Below, in pieces: positions 37,206 to 46,506 of a stretch of 64,000 bases of DNA (position 1 is the first letter of the stretch; each line of letters opens with the position of its first letter). Where the stretch lies: contig NZ_CP011382.1 in the NCBI RefSeq assembly GCF_000734895.2, positions 186,001 through 250,000 of the forward strand, given 5' to 3'. This DNA is from Calothrix sp. 336/3. Its GTDB lineage: Bacteria; Cyanobacteriota; Cyanobacteriia; Cyanobacteriales; Nostocaceae. Position numbers and translations under genes: made by a program. The notes below the pieces were generated by a model that did no database searches, was not told the DNA's origin, and saw only the letters and a list, made by a program, of their open reading frames with translations.

Positions 37206-39344
37206 CTAATGATAGTAATCCTGTTGCACAACAATTCCCTCAGTTTGGGAAATACGATAGGGATAGGGACGGGTATCTGCACGAGTTCCCCGTGATTTCA
37301 CCACACGCAGAGATGGATAACCTAAATTCCCTGGACGATTCATTTCTCCCCAATTCGGAATATATAAATCAATCACTACATCAAAGGTATTTAAAAGTCC
37401 GTAGAGGTCACTTTGATTGAGAATTTTGGTTAAAAAGATATCAAATAAAACAACTCCCGGTTGCCGTAATAAACGGTTTTTACGGTGAACTAAAGTTACA
37501 AAATCGGCATGGGGATAATTAATTGCTAGGGGTGTCAGGGAATCTAGCACTACACGGCAAGGTCTGGGCATTTGCGCCAGAAAATGAGAAACTGTGAAGA
37601 GAAATCTTTCTGGGTCCTCTAAAGATAAACTATTTTCACCCGCACTAAAAACATCTAGAATTAATAGATTACCTGACTCTAAATAGGGTGTGGGGAAAAA
37701 GCCAAAATTTTCTAAGGACTGCCTAATTTGCTGTTGAGGAACATCAGCACCAATATATAAAACTGACTCTTGGCGACGTAATCCTTCCATGGCAAATTGG
37801 TAGGCAAGGGTACTCTTTCCTAAACCCGGTTCTCCTTGTAATAACCAACTGGTGTTAAAAGATAACTCACCCTGAATTAATCCTTGTAGGGGTTCAAAGG
37901 TAAGGGTTGGAGGTGTGGTTAATTCTGAACTAGGAGCGGTTTGTCCACCGAGGTATAATACTTCAATACCGTGGGGAGTAATTTCTAAACGGTGACGACC
38001 GGAAATATAATCTGCCGCGCGCATTTTAAAGACTTCAATATATCTATCTCGTCTTTTTCCTGTAACTTCTGTGGATAGAACTATAGTCCCGTCAGCGATA
38101 GTTTCTTCGACTCCAAAGCGGGAAAGTCGGTATTTCTCCTCTGCGGGAATATCGGAAATGAGTAAACCCACACCTCCAACGCGCTGAACTATGGTTGCAA
38201 GTTGAAATGTTTTTTCTCTTTGAGTAGCACTATCATTAACTTTGTAGAGGAAGACAGAGAGAGAATCTAACACAAAGCGCCGAGGTTGGAAGTTTTCTAC
38301 AGCTTCCACAATATTTTCTAATTGCTCTTCCAGACGGATATCTGTTTGGGGGACAAAGACAATTCTTAAGATATCTTGGGCAATATAAGGTGCTAAATCC
38401 CAACCAAAACCCGCAGCTGTTTTATATAGTCTATCGGCGGTTTCTTCAAAGGAAAATAATAATCCTCTCTCATTATTTGCTGCACCTGTGATTAGAAATT
38501 GCAATCCAAAGGTGGTTTTTCCGGTTCCAGAAACTCCGGAAAGGATGATGGAGCGTCCAAGGGGTATACCACCTTTGAGGAGGGGATCTAAGCCAGAAAT
38601 ACCCGTGTGTAAACACTGTTCTTCCCTTTCGAGATTGCTGCGTTGTCGTCGTAATGTTAAAGCAGGGCTGAAGATACGGACTCCGCTACTACTAATCGTA
38701 AAGGGGAAAGCTTCCATTTGGGAGTCTCGTCCCCGCAGTTTATATATTTGGAAGAAGCGACTCTGCTCTCCACCAATTTTCGACATACAGAGGTAGAAGA
38801 TACCATCGGCGATCGCGAACTCTGCACCTTGGGTAATTTGGGTGCGATCGCTCTCAGTCACCAAAAAAGTTGTACAGCGCGCGCTAGCCAATCTCACCGA
38901 TAAATCATAGCAGAAACGGCGAAACTCTCCCAGATTTTCTGTTAAGTCATGAATCGCTTTAAAGGAATCGATAACTAAAATTTCTGCCTGATATTGATGA
39001 ACTAAAGTGACAATTTGTTCTGCTAATCCGGAGAGGGGTTGCTCATACAAAAAACCTCCCAAGTCTCTATAGATTACCTGCTCCCCAAAAGCTGCACCAT
39101 CAAAAAAATCAAAGTATTGCATATAGCGAACTACTTTGACACTCGGTTCAGATAATGTACTTAAATAAATTCCCTTTGTCTGGGGATGATGTTGAATCGA
39201 ATTGAAGAGAATCTGTTGAGCTAAAATGGTTTTACCGCTTCCTGGAGAACCTGCCAAAATATTTAACGAATACACAGGAATACCACCGCCTAAAACGGCA
39301 TCAAGATTCGGTACTCCTGTGGACATGAGGCGAATATCTGGCAT
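37206..39344 (-). CDS. KaiC-like ATPase with three RecA domains
   Basis: A 712-residue protein. Three P-loops are present: GSPGSGKT (32-39), GVSGTGKT (270-277) and GEPGLGKS (504-511), each followed by a RecA/KaiC fold. KaiC proper has only two. The paired catalytic glutamates of KaiC are present in domain 2 (FSFEETADR, E300-E301) but domain 1 has a single Glu (TLSEPSVK). This is a KaiC-family paralogue and not the clock protein; no KaiA or KaiB is nearby. Related proteins act in signalling and stress. The ATG could be at 39326 (MSTGVPNLD). It is coupled to the transglutaminase-like gene. Confidence 0.85.
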   Translation of the reverse strand: MPDIRLMSTGVPNLDAVLGGGIPVYSLNILAGSPGSGKTILAQQILFNSIQHHPQTKGIYLSTLSEPSVKVVRYMQYFDFFDGAAFGEQVIYRDLGGFLYEQPLSGLAEQIVTLVHQYQAEILVIDSFKAIHDLTENLGEFRRFCYDLSVRLASARCTTFLVTESDRTQITQGAEFAIADGIFYLCMSKIGGEQSRFFQIYKLRGRDSQMEAFPFTISSSGVRIFSPALTLRRQRSNLEREEQCLHTGISGLDPLLKGGIPLGRSIILSGVSGTGKTTFGLQFLITGAANNERGLLFSFEETADRLYKTAAGFGWDLAPYIAQDILRIVFVPQTDIRLEEQLENIVEAVENFQPRRFVLDSLSVFLYKVNDSATQREKTFQLATIVQRVGGVGLLISDIPAEEKYRLSRFGVEETIADGTIVLSTEVTGKRRDRYIEVFKMRAADYISGRHRLEITPHGIEVLYLGGQTAPSSELTTPPTLTFEPLQGLIQGELSFNTSWLLQGEPGLGKSTLAYQFAMEGLRRQESVLYIGADVPQQQIRQSLENFGFFPTPYLESGNLLILDVFSAGENSLSLEDPERFLFTVSHFLAQMPRPCRVVLDSLTPLAINYPHADFVTLVHRKNRLLRQPGVVLFDIFLTKILNQSDLYGLLNTFDVVIDLYIPNWGEMNRPGNLGYPSLRVVKSRGTRADTRPYPYRISQTEGIVVQQDYYH

Positions 39345-39685
39345 ACGTAATGCACTATTTAGGGCAATCAGGATGGGAAATTACGGTATGAAATCAACTA
39401 TGATTAGACATACACAAAATCTAGACACATACTTCTCCAGGTCAGACCCACTGTCTTTTAACAGTCAATGTCCTTTATCATAGAACTTTTTGAAATCTAA
39501 TTAGCAAACCTATACAAAAGTATATATTCACCAAAATATATATCTGGTGACAAAACCTATTCCTCATAGACCAAAGACCTGTGGATTTTGCGTTATGCTG
39601 TCCCTAATACCCCCTGTGTCAAGATGCAAAAATCAATTAGTAACCCTAGATAATACCAACTATTAACCGGACTGAAGATTCCTAG
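39345..39685. other. Intergenic region between two KaiC-like genes
   Basis: This is 341 bases. It includes an inverted repeat TCACCA-N11-TGGTGA (39528-39550), possibly an operator, about 185 bases ahead of the three-domain KaiC start. Its size argues for a separate promoter for the downstream gene. No gene is visible. Confidence 0.5.
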
Positions 39686-41347
39686 TTAAATCAAAGTTCT
39701 TTTGTAATAACTTTTATCTGCAATTTGGGTATGAATCACCATTCCTTGCTCCCTTAATTCTTCTAATTCCTTAATTAAATCTTCCGCAGATAAGCCAGTC
39801 AAGGAGACTAATTCCTCTAGTTCTGCCCGACCTTTTTGTTCTAGTGCTTCAATCACATATTTTGCCTTAATAGGTAAATATTGCCAATTATTTCGTCTAT
39901 CTTTGAGGATAGGAATACCCGTTAAAACACCCGTTTGCGCTTCCACAACCGTATCAATTTGAATCCCTTCGTTATTGATTTCAAAGTAGCGAATTTCTTT
40001 GCTATGTTGGGAACCACGCACTTTCATAATATTAATTGCCCGTCCCATTCTGCCTGCCAATTCTACGTAGCGGAGCAAAATCACATTATCGACAACAAAA
40101 GATACGCCATATTCACTCAACTGAAAAGGACCAAACATTTCTGGAATTTCATTAGTGAGTAAGGTTGTCACCCCTTGGAGTTTAAACTGATTTACCAGGG
40201 CATAAATATAGTCTTTAAAACGTACTTTGTCTGGGGTGGCAATTTCAATATCTTTGAGGGAGTCAAGGAGTACCCGCTTTGCCCCGATACGCTGTACCAT
40301 TTCTTTGACGTGGGCAGCATGGACATCTGGTTGAATTTCCACAGGAGAGCTATATAAATGTACTAAAAGTTCCTGCTCTTCCATTGCTGCTAAATCCCAA
40401 CCAAAGGAGCGGGCAATTTCTCGCAGTTGGTGGGGGTTCTCTTGGAAAGTCACAATCACTCCCGGTTCTCCTTGGGCGATACCAGCTGTGATTAAATGTA
40501 GTCCCAGGAGGGTTTTACCAGTACCAGCACCCCCTGCAACCATAGTCGCTGAACCTCTAGGAATTCCCCCATCTAGCATATCGTCCAGGGTGGTGACACC
40601 AGTAGTTGCTCTTTGAGAATGAAGTTGAATATCACCCAAATCGCCGAGAAATTTAATCCGAGGATAAACAGTTAACCCGGTATCACTGATATTGAAGGGA
40701 TGTAAACCAGTAAAATAGTTTTCTCCTCGCAATTTTAAAACATCTATGTAGCGTTGATAATGGAGTCCTTGGGGATGGTTGTGCAGACGAATAATACCAT
40801 CGGCGATCGCAAAGATGGGTTCCTTTTCGATTTCTTCCTGGGTGTACTCTCCAATTAAAAACGCTGTCACACCCCAGGTAGTTAAACGTACCGACAAATC
40901 ATATCCAAATTTGCGCACCTCCACTGGATCCTTCGCCATATCATGGATAGCCTTGAAACTATCAATCGCAACCAGAGCTGGCTTATAATCCTGGACGTGT
41001 TTCACAATCACCGCGATCGCGTCTTCCAACCCCTTTTCGCGAATCACTTCCCCGATGTCTAAATAAGTTACCGCAGTGTTGACTTTTTCCGCATCAAAAA
41101 AATCAAATCTTTGCAGGTAATGAAGTAACTTCACAGATGGTTCTGATAAAGTTACCAAGTATAAAGCATTACGCTCCGGCGTGGCATTGCTGTAGAGAAT
41201 TTGTTGGGTAAAAATCGTTTTCCCCGCCCCTGGAGGTCCTGTGATGATATTAATAGATAATTCAGGGATACCACCTGAGAGAACACCATCCAAACCAGGA
41301 ATACTGGTTGGCAGTTTACCCAAGGGTTGCCGTCTAGGATTGATCAT
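39686..41347 (-). CDS. KaiC-like ATPase with two RecA domains and a C-terminal winged-helix-like tail
   Basis: A 553-residue protein. P-loops are GPPGAGKT (37-44) and GGAGTGKT (272-279). Domain 1 has a single Glu (TLSEPSVK) and domain 2 has QE (TFQENPHQ) where KaiC carries EE, so ATPase rates may differ. After about residue 495 a short helical region (AKYVIEALEQKGRAELEELV, LSAEDLIKELEELREQG, VIHTQ) reads as a winged helix-turn-helix, which standard KaiC lacks. It overlaps the preceding 146-residue gene by four bases (ATGA), so they are co-translated. Function is unknown; signalling to DNA is an inference. Confidence 0.82.
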   Translation of the reverse strand: MINPRRQPLGKLPTSIPGLDGVLSGGIPELSINIITGPPGAGKTIFTQQILYSNATPERNALYLVTLSEPSVKLLHYLQRFDFFDAEKVNTAVTYLDIGEVIREKGLEDAIAVIVKHVQDYKPALVAIDSFKAIHDMAKDPVEVRKFGYDLSVRLTTWGVTAFLIGEYTQEEIEKEPIFAIADGIIRLHNHPQGLHYQRYIDVLKLRGENYFTGLHPFNISDTGLTVYPRIKFLGDLGDIQLHSQRATTGVTTLDDMLDGGIPRGSATMVAGGAGTGKTLLGLHLITAGIAQGEPGVIVTFQENPHQLREIARSFGWDLAAMEEQELLVHLYSSPVEIQPDVHAAHVKEMVQRIGAKRVLLDSLKDIEIATPDKVRFKDYIYALVNQFKLQGVTTLLTNEIPEMFGPFQLSEYGVSFVVDNVILLRYVELAGRMGRAINIMKVRGSQHSKEIRYFEINNEGIQIDTVVEAQTGVLTGIPILKDRRNNWQYLPIKAKYVIEALEQKGRAELEELVSLTGLSAEDLIKELEELREQGMVIHTQIADKSYYKRTLI

Positions 41348-41784
41348 ATCAATCTTCTTCCTTCAATTTCCTTCAAGAGCTGCCGTACGAGAATGTCTCC
41401 CGTTAACATGGCGAGGATATCAATTAAATTTGTAATCACTTCTTTGAGAGCTTCTCGTAAAACGGGTTTCTCTTCTTCCCCCAAACGCTGACGCAACACC
41501 TCAAAAGATACTCCCTCCGCAGTTGCTTCTAAGTTTTTAATCAGGGGGTACTTTTCCGCAGTCAGAACTAACGCTCGTTCCATAATTGCTGTCACCGTCA
41601 CCCTGCCTAAAGTCGGCATAATCCGGTTCCAGATGGTTTGCAGCAAATCTTCGTAGATTTCCAAAACCTCCTCTTTGCGGGCGATACTTTTAGCGCGATC
41701 TACACGCTCTTGTACCACTTCTTCGACGCTGGCGCTAGGTTGGTTATTATCCTCTGGTGCAGGATTTTGATTGGGATCAGTCAT
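41344..41784 (-). CDS. Small helical protein coupled to the KaiC-like ATPase
   Basis: A 146-residue, largely helical protein. The N-terminal third is acidic and probably disordered (DPNQNPAPEDNNQPSASVEE); helices follow, such as IARKEEVLEIYEDLLQTIWN and VLREALKEVITNLIDILAML. No known domain. Its stop overlaps the start of the two-domain KaiC gene by four bases (ATGA), which strongly suggests the two products act together, perhaps as an adapter or regulator. The stretch upstream (41785-42100) has no gene. Confidence 0.7.
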   Translation of the reverse strand: MTDPNQNPAPEDNNQPSASVEEVVQERVDRAKSIARKEEVLEIYEDLLQTIWNRIMPTLGRVTVTAIMERALVLTAEKYPLIKNLEATAEGVSFEVLRQRLGEEEKPVLREALKEVITNLIDILAMLTGDILVRQLLKEIEGRRLI

Positions 41785-42100
41785 GGCATTTCCCTCTGGG
41801 TGCTTAGTTCAACAGCAGCAGCCAAGATATTTTGACTGATGTTGCTAACTGTTGTCTAAGGGTAAAGGTGAAGGTCATGGATTCACTACCCTTTGAGCAA
41901 CTTTTGGTTTTGCTGCGTGCATTCGTTTCCTGCCTTATGAACTACCAGTGTTTTAGTCTACTATGACCCAATGCAGATTTAGTAGTCTAATTTTCACTAG
42001 CATTCACTATAACTGTTACACTCCAAGTATTTGAAGCTTACTTCATAAAACCTCACGGGTTTGGGGAAGGGTTGAGAGGAATTGCGAAAGATTGCCTTGA
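41785..42100. other. Intergenic region upstream of the KaiC-like operon
   Basis: This is 316 bases between the KaiC-like operon and the VOC gene, both on the minus strand. It is expected to hold the operon promoter. I see no distinctive motif. Confidence 0.5.
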
Positions 42101-42460
42101 TTAACCTTGGTTTAACTCAATCACATTGCCATCGGGATCTTGAGTAAAGATTGCTGGACGACCAGAGGCACTAGATTGGATCAAACAGTTATAATTTAGG
42201 AGCTGCTGTTTAGCGGCATCTAAGTCGGAAACTGAAAAAGCAATGTGGGGATTGCGTCCCCATTTTTCATGTTTTGCGCCAACAGAGAGTTTTTCCGCGA
42301 CAATTAGATGAATTTGGTATGCACCGACTTGATACCATGCACCAGGAAATTTCATCGGGTGATCGCTCTTTGTTAATCCCAAGACTTCACCGTAAAACTG
42401 TTCGGCACGTTGCAAATCAGTCACAAGGATTGCTGTATGTAAAGGTTGCAAAATCTGCAT
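42101..42460 (-). CDS. VOC-superfamily (glyoxalase/dioxygenase-like) protein
   Basis: A 119-residue single-module protein of the vicinal oxygen chelate superfamily. HTAILVTDLQRAEQFYGEVLGL and the paired second half HIAFSVSDLDAAKQQ, ending FTQDPDGNVIELNQ, show the two beta-alpha-beta-beta-beta motifs. Metal ligands of this family are the first His, a middle His and the C-terminal Glu, which are all present. It may be a glyoxalase, antibiotic-resistance or ring-cleaving protein; substrate is not known. It is a single gene. Confidence 0.85.
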   Translation of the reverse strand: MQILQPLHTAILVTDLQRAEQFYGEVLGLTKSDHPMKFPGAWYQVGAYQIHLIVAEKLSVGAKHEKWGRNPHIAFSVSDLDAAKQQLLNYNCLIQSSASGRPAIFTQDPDGNVIELNQG

Positions 42461-43380
42461 GGTTGAGGTATGGGGGAATGGGTGATCAGAAATAGGTAAT
42501 ACTGGTTAATCATTCGCAATATTTGCTCTGCGAAAAGCAAGCGACACGAAGGCAATAAAAAAATCCTGATTGGATAAGGTTTTCAGAATATATGTTGTTT
42601 TACTGATTTTCTATTGTCTGCGACGAAATTTCAATATCTAAAATCAGTAATCTCTCAGATTTAAACTCAGTTCACAGAGGTTTGATAAATATTATAAAAC
42701 TGTAATCATCTGTTGATGGTATGGATAATTTTTCAACGATTTGCAAAATCAAACTACTCAAACTTACCAGTTATTTTATATCGCTACACAATCTTTCTCA
42801 ATTAAATAAATGCGAATATTTTCTATTTAAGGTTGGTTAAACCATAGATTAAAAACCTATTGACTGAAAATTTTCTCAAAAAAACTTATCAATAAATCAA
42901 TTTATTTTTTTATCCAAAAAATGAAGTTCAGGGATAAAGTGTAAATATTTTTTAAAGAGAAAAGAACTATATTTACCGAGAAAGTAAGATAAAATAATCA
43001 CATTGATTTTGTTATCTATTAGCTATCTTCTAAGGATTGAAAGTCAAAGTATAAACCTTGCCCAAGGGATTGCAATAATACTGAGTGGTATGTTCAGCTT
43101 TTGTTTGTAAATCAGTGCTATTATCCATATACGATAAACAAAAGAGTTTTGGGAAGCTTTGCAATTTGGGCATCTCAGGCAAGTCTTGAGATATACAGCA
43201 ATCATATACTAGTTTGCCTTGGAGTCAATCATACATACTTGTATTTAGATAATATTGCTTCAAGGAATACTATTTCTATATTTGTATACTAGGAAGAAAG
43301 CATGGATTTTGACCTTTGTTTTCAAAAGCTGATGGTTTCCTGATATACATTAAATAGGATACTTAGACAAAAGATTATCA
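42461..43380. other. 920-base gap before the CHAT/STAND region
   Basis: The stretch is strongly AT-rich in the middle (about 42580-43000). It has one 63-codon frame (43101-43292) without a ribosome site or domain, which I do not trust. The promoter of the 492-residue gene is expected at the right end. I see no RNA or repeat I can name. Confidence 0.5.
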
Positions 43381-44859
43381 ATGGATGGTGCAGCTATGAG
43401 CAATACATCTTCAAGATATTGGAAGATTTGGCGAATTAATCCTGCTACGGAGAAGTTAGGATATGAAAAAATTTCATTGGCGATCGCCCAAGGGTTTATC
43501 CAAAATCAGTTACTTAATATCGAAGATAAAGATAATAGTTACACACAAGATTTTTTATTATCGTATTTTCACGGACAGAAAAATAATTTAGATGCGATTA
43601 ATCGCGCTTATAGCGGTCTGTGTCTGCGATGTTATATTTCCGAACCAATTCTAAAAGCATGTAAAAAAATAGACTCATTGTTCAGTGGTGAGAAGCAATT
43701 TACCTACCGAGATTTATTACCCTTTGTTCTAAATGATGATGGCAAAAAGTTAATGATTTTGGACAGAGATGGTAAAACTCAACTAATAGTAGATGACAAT
43801 GGTCAAACAAAAGTATACACATATAGATTTTTCTCTATCACTGTATTGCAAACATTCAATACTGACTTGCAATCTCGCATGAGCTTAGAGAATTGGACTT
43901 ATTTACAAACTAAGCAAAATCCAGAATTAAAGAAATTTTTATCAGAGTTTGGTTTTAAAAATTTAAGTGATTGGGCATTATTGAATCGAGTTGGTATCAA
44001 ACAAGTCGAACGTTTATCAATCCCAGAACAGCATATTATCAAAGCGTTTCATAGTGTTTATCGTCGAGATAGACAAATGCAGCATCATCGGGGAGCAAAA
44101 AGATGTCCCGATCCCACCCATGAGCAATTGCAGGAAATGTTAACTTATTTGCAAAAATCCCAAATTGCAATTCCATCTCCTGGCGATTTGATGAAAGAAC
44201 TCAAGCATATTACCCTGCAATTACGACAATATGATATTTGGAATTCTCGGGAATCTCTAGATATCTTCGACGATGAAACTCAGACATACCAGACACGACG
44301 CGATTTACCCGTTGATTCCATCGATGAAGAAGATATAGAGCAACGGGAATTTTTACAGTTCTTACATCAAAATCTCTACTTAATTTTGAGTGAGGCAATT
44401 CAGCAAGAAGTAACAGCTAACATCAAAAAATTACAACAAAGTCAAAAATATGCACCTTTTGCTGATAAATATATTCCCGGATTACAACTATACTACTGTC
44501 AAGCAATGTCCTTAAAAGAAATTACTCCAGAATTAGGGATGACAAGTTGGGATCAAGCCAGACGAATTTTAAACCCTGGGGAATTGTTAACAAAGGTACG
44601 CACAAAAACTATAGAAAAGATGCTGGAAGTTATTTTAAATAAAGCCGTAGAGACAGGTTTGATAAAAATGCCCCCGGAAGCAAGTTATATCAAAAATCTA
44701 TCTGAACAAATTGCAGATTATGCAGATAGGGAAGTGTTTCAAGCAGCAGCAGAGGAAATCCGAGCAGGTAAAAATCGTAAGATGGATAGTGTATACGCAG
44801 AAAAACTTCGTAATTATATGCAGAGTCACTGTATCTCAGATATAGAAGTGAAAGCCTAA
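43381..44859 (+). CDS. Conserved cyanobacterial protein, possibly sigma-like
   Basis: A 492-residue soluble protein. A central region (VLQTFNTDLQSRMSLENW, then TKQNPELKKFLSEFGFKNLSDWALLNRVG) and the RAFHSVYRRDR-like segment (KAFHSVYRRDRQ) recall a cyanobacterial family with a sigma-70-like layout, and a C-terminal helix-turn-helix-like part (LKEITPELGMTSWDQARRIL) is compatible with region 4. This similarity is from memory and is not proof of a sigma factor. It has the CHAT gene 25 bases downstream on the same strand, so it probably controls or partners with it. Other methionines at 43396 offer an alternative start. Confidence 0.5.
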   Translation: MDGAAMSNTSSRYWKIWRINPATEKLGYEKISLAIAQGFIQNQLLNIEDKDNSYTQDFLLSYFHGQKNNLDAINRAYSGLCLRCYISEPILKACKKIDSLFSGEKQFTYRDLLPFVLNDDGKKLMILDRDGKTQLIVDDNGQTKVYTYRFFSITVLQTFNTDLQSRMSLENWTYLQTKQNPELKKFLSEFGFKNLSDWALLNRVGIKQVERLSIPEQHIIKAFHSVYRRDRQMQHHRGAKRCPDPTHEQLQEMLTYLQKSQIAIPSPGDLMKELKHITLQLRQYDIWNSRESLDIFDDETQTYQTRRDLPVDSIDEEDIEQREFLQFLHQNLYLILSEAIQQEVTANIKKLQQSQKYAPFADKYIPGLQLYYCQAMSLKEITPELGMTSWDQARRILNPGELLTKVRTKTIEKMLEVILNKAVETGLIKMPPEASYIKNLSEQIADYADREVFQAAAEEIRAGKNRKMDSVYAEKLRNYMQSHCISDIEVKA

Positions 44860-44883
44860 AAATATCATTTTGTCAATGTGTAA

Positions 44884-46506
44884 ATGCATAAAGCAATTAT
44901 TATCAATCTTGGTAGCGGTGATTTAAACAGTGGTTTTCCCCATGTGACAGTTCAACTGTGGGTGAGTGGGTATTCCCGACCACAGCAATTTGTCGGTAGC
45001 TTACCTGCTGCACCAATTTTGGTAGGACTATATCATAATTGGCAATCTATTTATACACATCTTTGTAGTCGTTTGGTGGGTGTTAAAGAACTTCGGAAAC
45101 AACCATTCGTTCCATGTGTTGACGAGGAAGATTGGGATGATGAACTCGAAATCATTAGTGAAGGGGTTACGAATGTTTCCCAAATTAGTTTTGAGGAAGT
45201 TTGCCAATTTTTAGCAGATAATTTGAATGCATGGCTGAGTACCACAAGTTTTGCTGTTATCGATGCTCAATTACGTTCACAACTGGATAGAGAATCGGAA
45301 ATTCAGGTAACGCTGGAAACTAATGATGAGATATTACAGCATTTACCTTGGCATTGTTGGCAATTTTTACAGGATTATCCCCAAGCAGAATTAGCACTTT
45401 CCCAACCTGAGTATATCCGTCAATCACAAAAACCACGAGATAATAATAAAATTAGAATTTTGGCGATTTTAGGTAGTACGGATGGTATTGATTTAGCCGC
45501 AGAGCAATGCTTTCTGGAAGAGTTAAAGGATGCAGAAATTAAGTTTTTAACGAATCCAACCCAAACTGAATTAAGCACTCAATTGCTGGATTCCCAGGGG
45601 TGGGAAATTCTCTTTTTTGCTGGTCATAGTCATACTGAGGGTGAAACTGGGAGAATATATTTGAATGATAATAGTAGTGATAACAGTTTAACAATTGCAG
45701 AGTTACAAGAAAATTTAAAAATAGCGATCGCCAATGGTTTGAAATTAGCGATTTTTAATTCCTGCGATGGGTTGGGGTTAGCCAATACTTTGGGAAAATT
45801 GTATATTCCCACGATTATTGTCATGCGCGAACAAGTTCCTAATCGAGTGGCTCAAGAATTTTTTCAAAATTTCCTACGAGGATTTGCCCTTGCCCATCTA
45901 TCATTATATGTATCAGTCAGGCAAGCCAGGGAAGAGTTACAAGCTATCGAAAATCAATTTCCTGGTGCTTCGTGGTTACCTGTAATCTGTCAAAATCCAG
46001 CAATTGAACCGCCAACATGGTTAAATATCACAGAATCCGTAAGGTTAATTCTTTCTGCGGAAAAGATATATGCTTTGCAAAAGATTTTACTCAATTTCAT
46101 TGGACCAATTGCCCCTAGCTTATTGCAAAATTTATTAACCCAAGTCAGTAATTCTGATGATTTACTAGAGCAATTATTACCCTATTTATCTACAAGCCAA
46201 CAAGTTGATTTTCAACAGCAGGTAGACTTACTTTTCCACCAAATAAACCCCAAGGAATCAATATTATTTGTTGAAGAAGCTGGTGACATTGTAGATGAGG
46301 AATTTATCCGGAAATGTCAACAAGTTTTAACGGAGGTAATAGGACCTATTGCCAGTATTTTAATGCAACAAGTGTTAAATTCCAGTGATAGTCATTCAGG
46401 TTATGTAAATAGCGATCGCCACAAATTAGTTGAAGCATTGGCAGCAAAAATCCCTGATTCCCAACTGCGAAGTAAATTTTACCAGGAAATTTGCCAAATA
46501 AATTAG
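44884..46506 (+). CDS. CHAT (caspase-like) protease-fold protein with two IGPIA helical modules
   Basis: A 540-residue protein. Residues 1-130 match the start of the CHAT-STAND protein encoded at 54025 (NLG-x5-GFP, VGSLP, LPWHCWQFLQDYP). The CHAT domain has His 248 (FFAGHSHTEG) and Cys 294 (FNSCDGLGLA), the caspase-type dyad. The C-terminal region carries two copies of an all-helical module with IGPIA (residues 406-410 and 486-490), a sequence seen in bacterial signalling proteins. CHAT proteins are found in bacterial cell-death systems. It follows the 492-residue gene by 25 bases, and its stop overlaps that of the convergent HAMP sensor gene by four bases. Confidence 0.88.
   Translation: MHKAIIINLGSGDLNSGFPHVTVQLWVSGYSRPQQFVGSLPAAPILVGLYHNWQSIYTHLCSRLVGVKELRKQPFVPCVDEEDWDDELEIISEGVTNVSQISFEEVCQFLADNLNAWLSTTSFAVIDAQLRSQLDRESEIQVTLETNDEILQHLPWHCWQFLQDYPQAELALSQPEYIRQSQKPRDNNKIRILAILGSTDGIDLAAEQCFLEELKDAEIKFLTNPTQTELSTQLLDSQGWEILFFAGHSHTEGETGRIYLNDNSSDNSLTIAELQENLKIAIANGLKLAIFNSCDGLGLANTLGKLYIPTIIVMREQVPNRVAQEFFQNFLRGFALAHLSLYVSVRQAREELQAIENQFPGASWLPVICQNPAIEPPTWLNITESVRLILSAEKIYALQKILLNFIGPIAPSLLQNLLTQVSNSDDLLEQLLPYLSTSQQVDFQQQVDLLFHQINPKESILFVEEAGDIVDEEFIRKCQQVLTEVIGPIASILMQQVLNSSDSHSGYVNSDRHKLVEALAAKIPDSQLRSKFYQEICQIN

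Noticed and set aside
37206..41347. Clock kaiC gene
   Set aside because: KaiA and KaiB are absent, the number of RecA domains and catalytic Glu pairs differ from KaiC, so these are paralogues and not the circadian protein.
43101..43292. 63-codon frame on the plus strand
   Set aside because: It has no ribosome site, no domain and an AT-biased composition like the surrounding gap.
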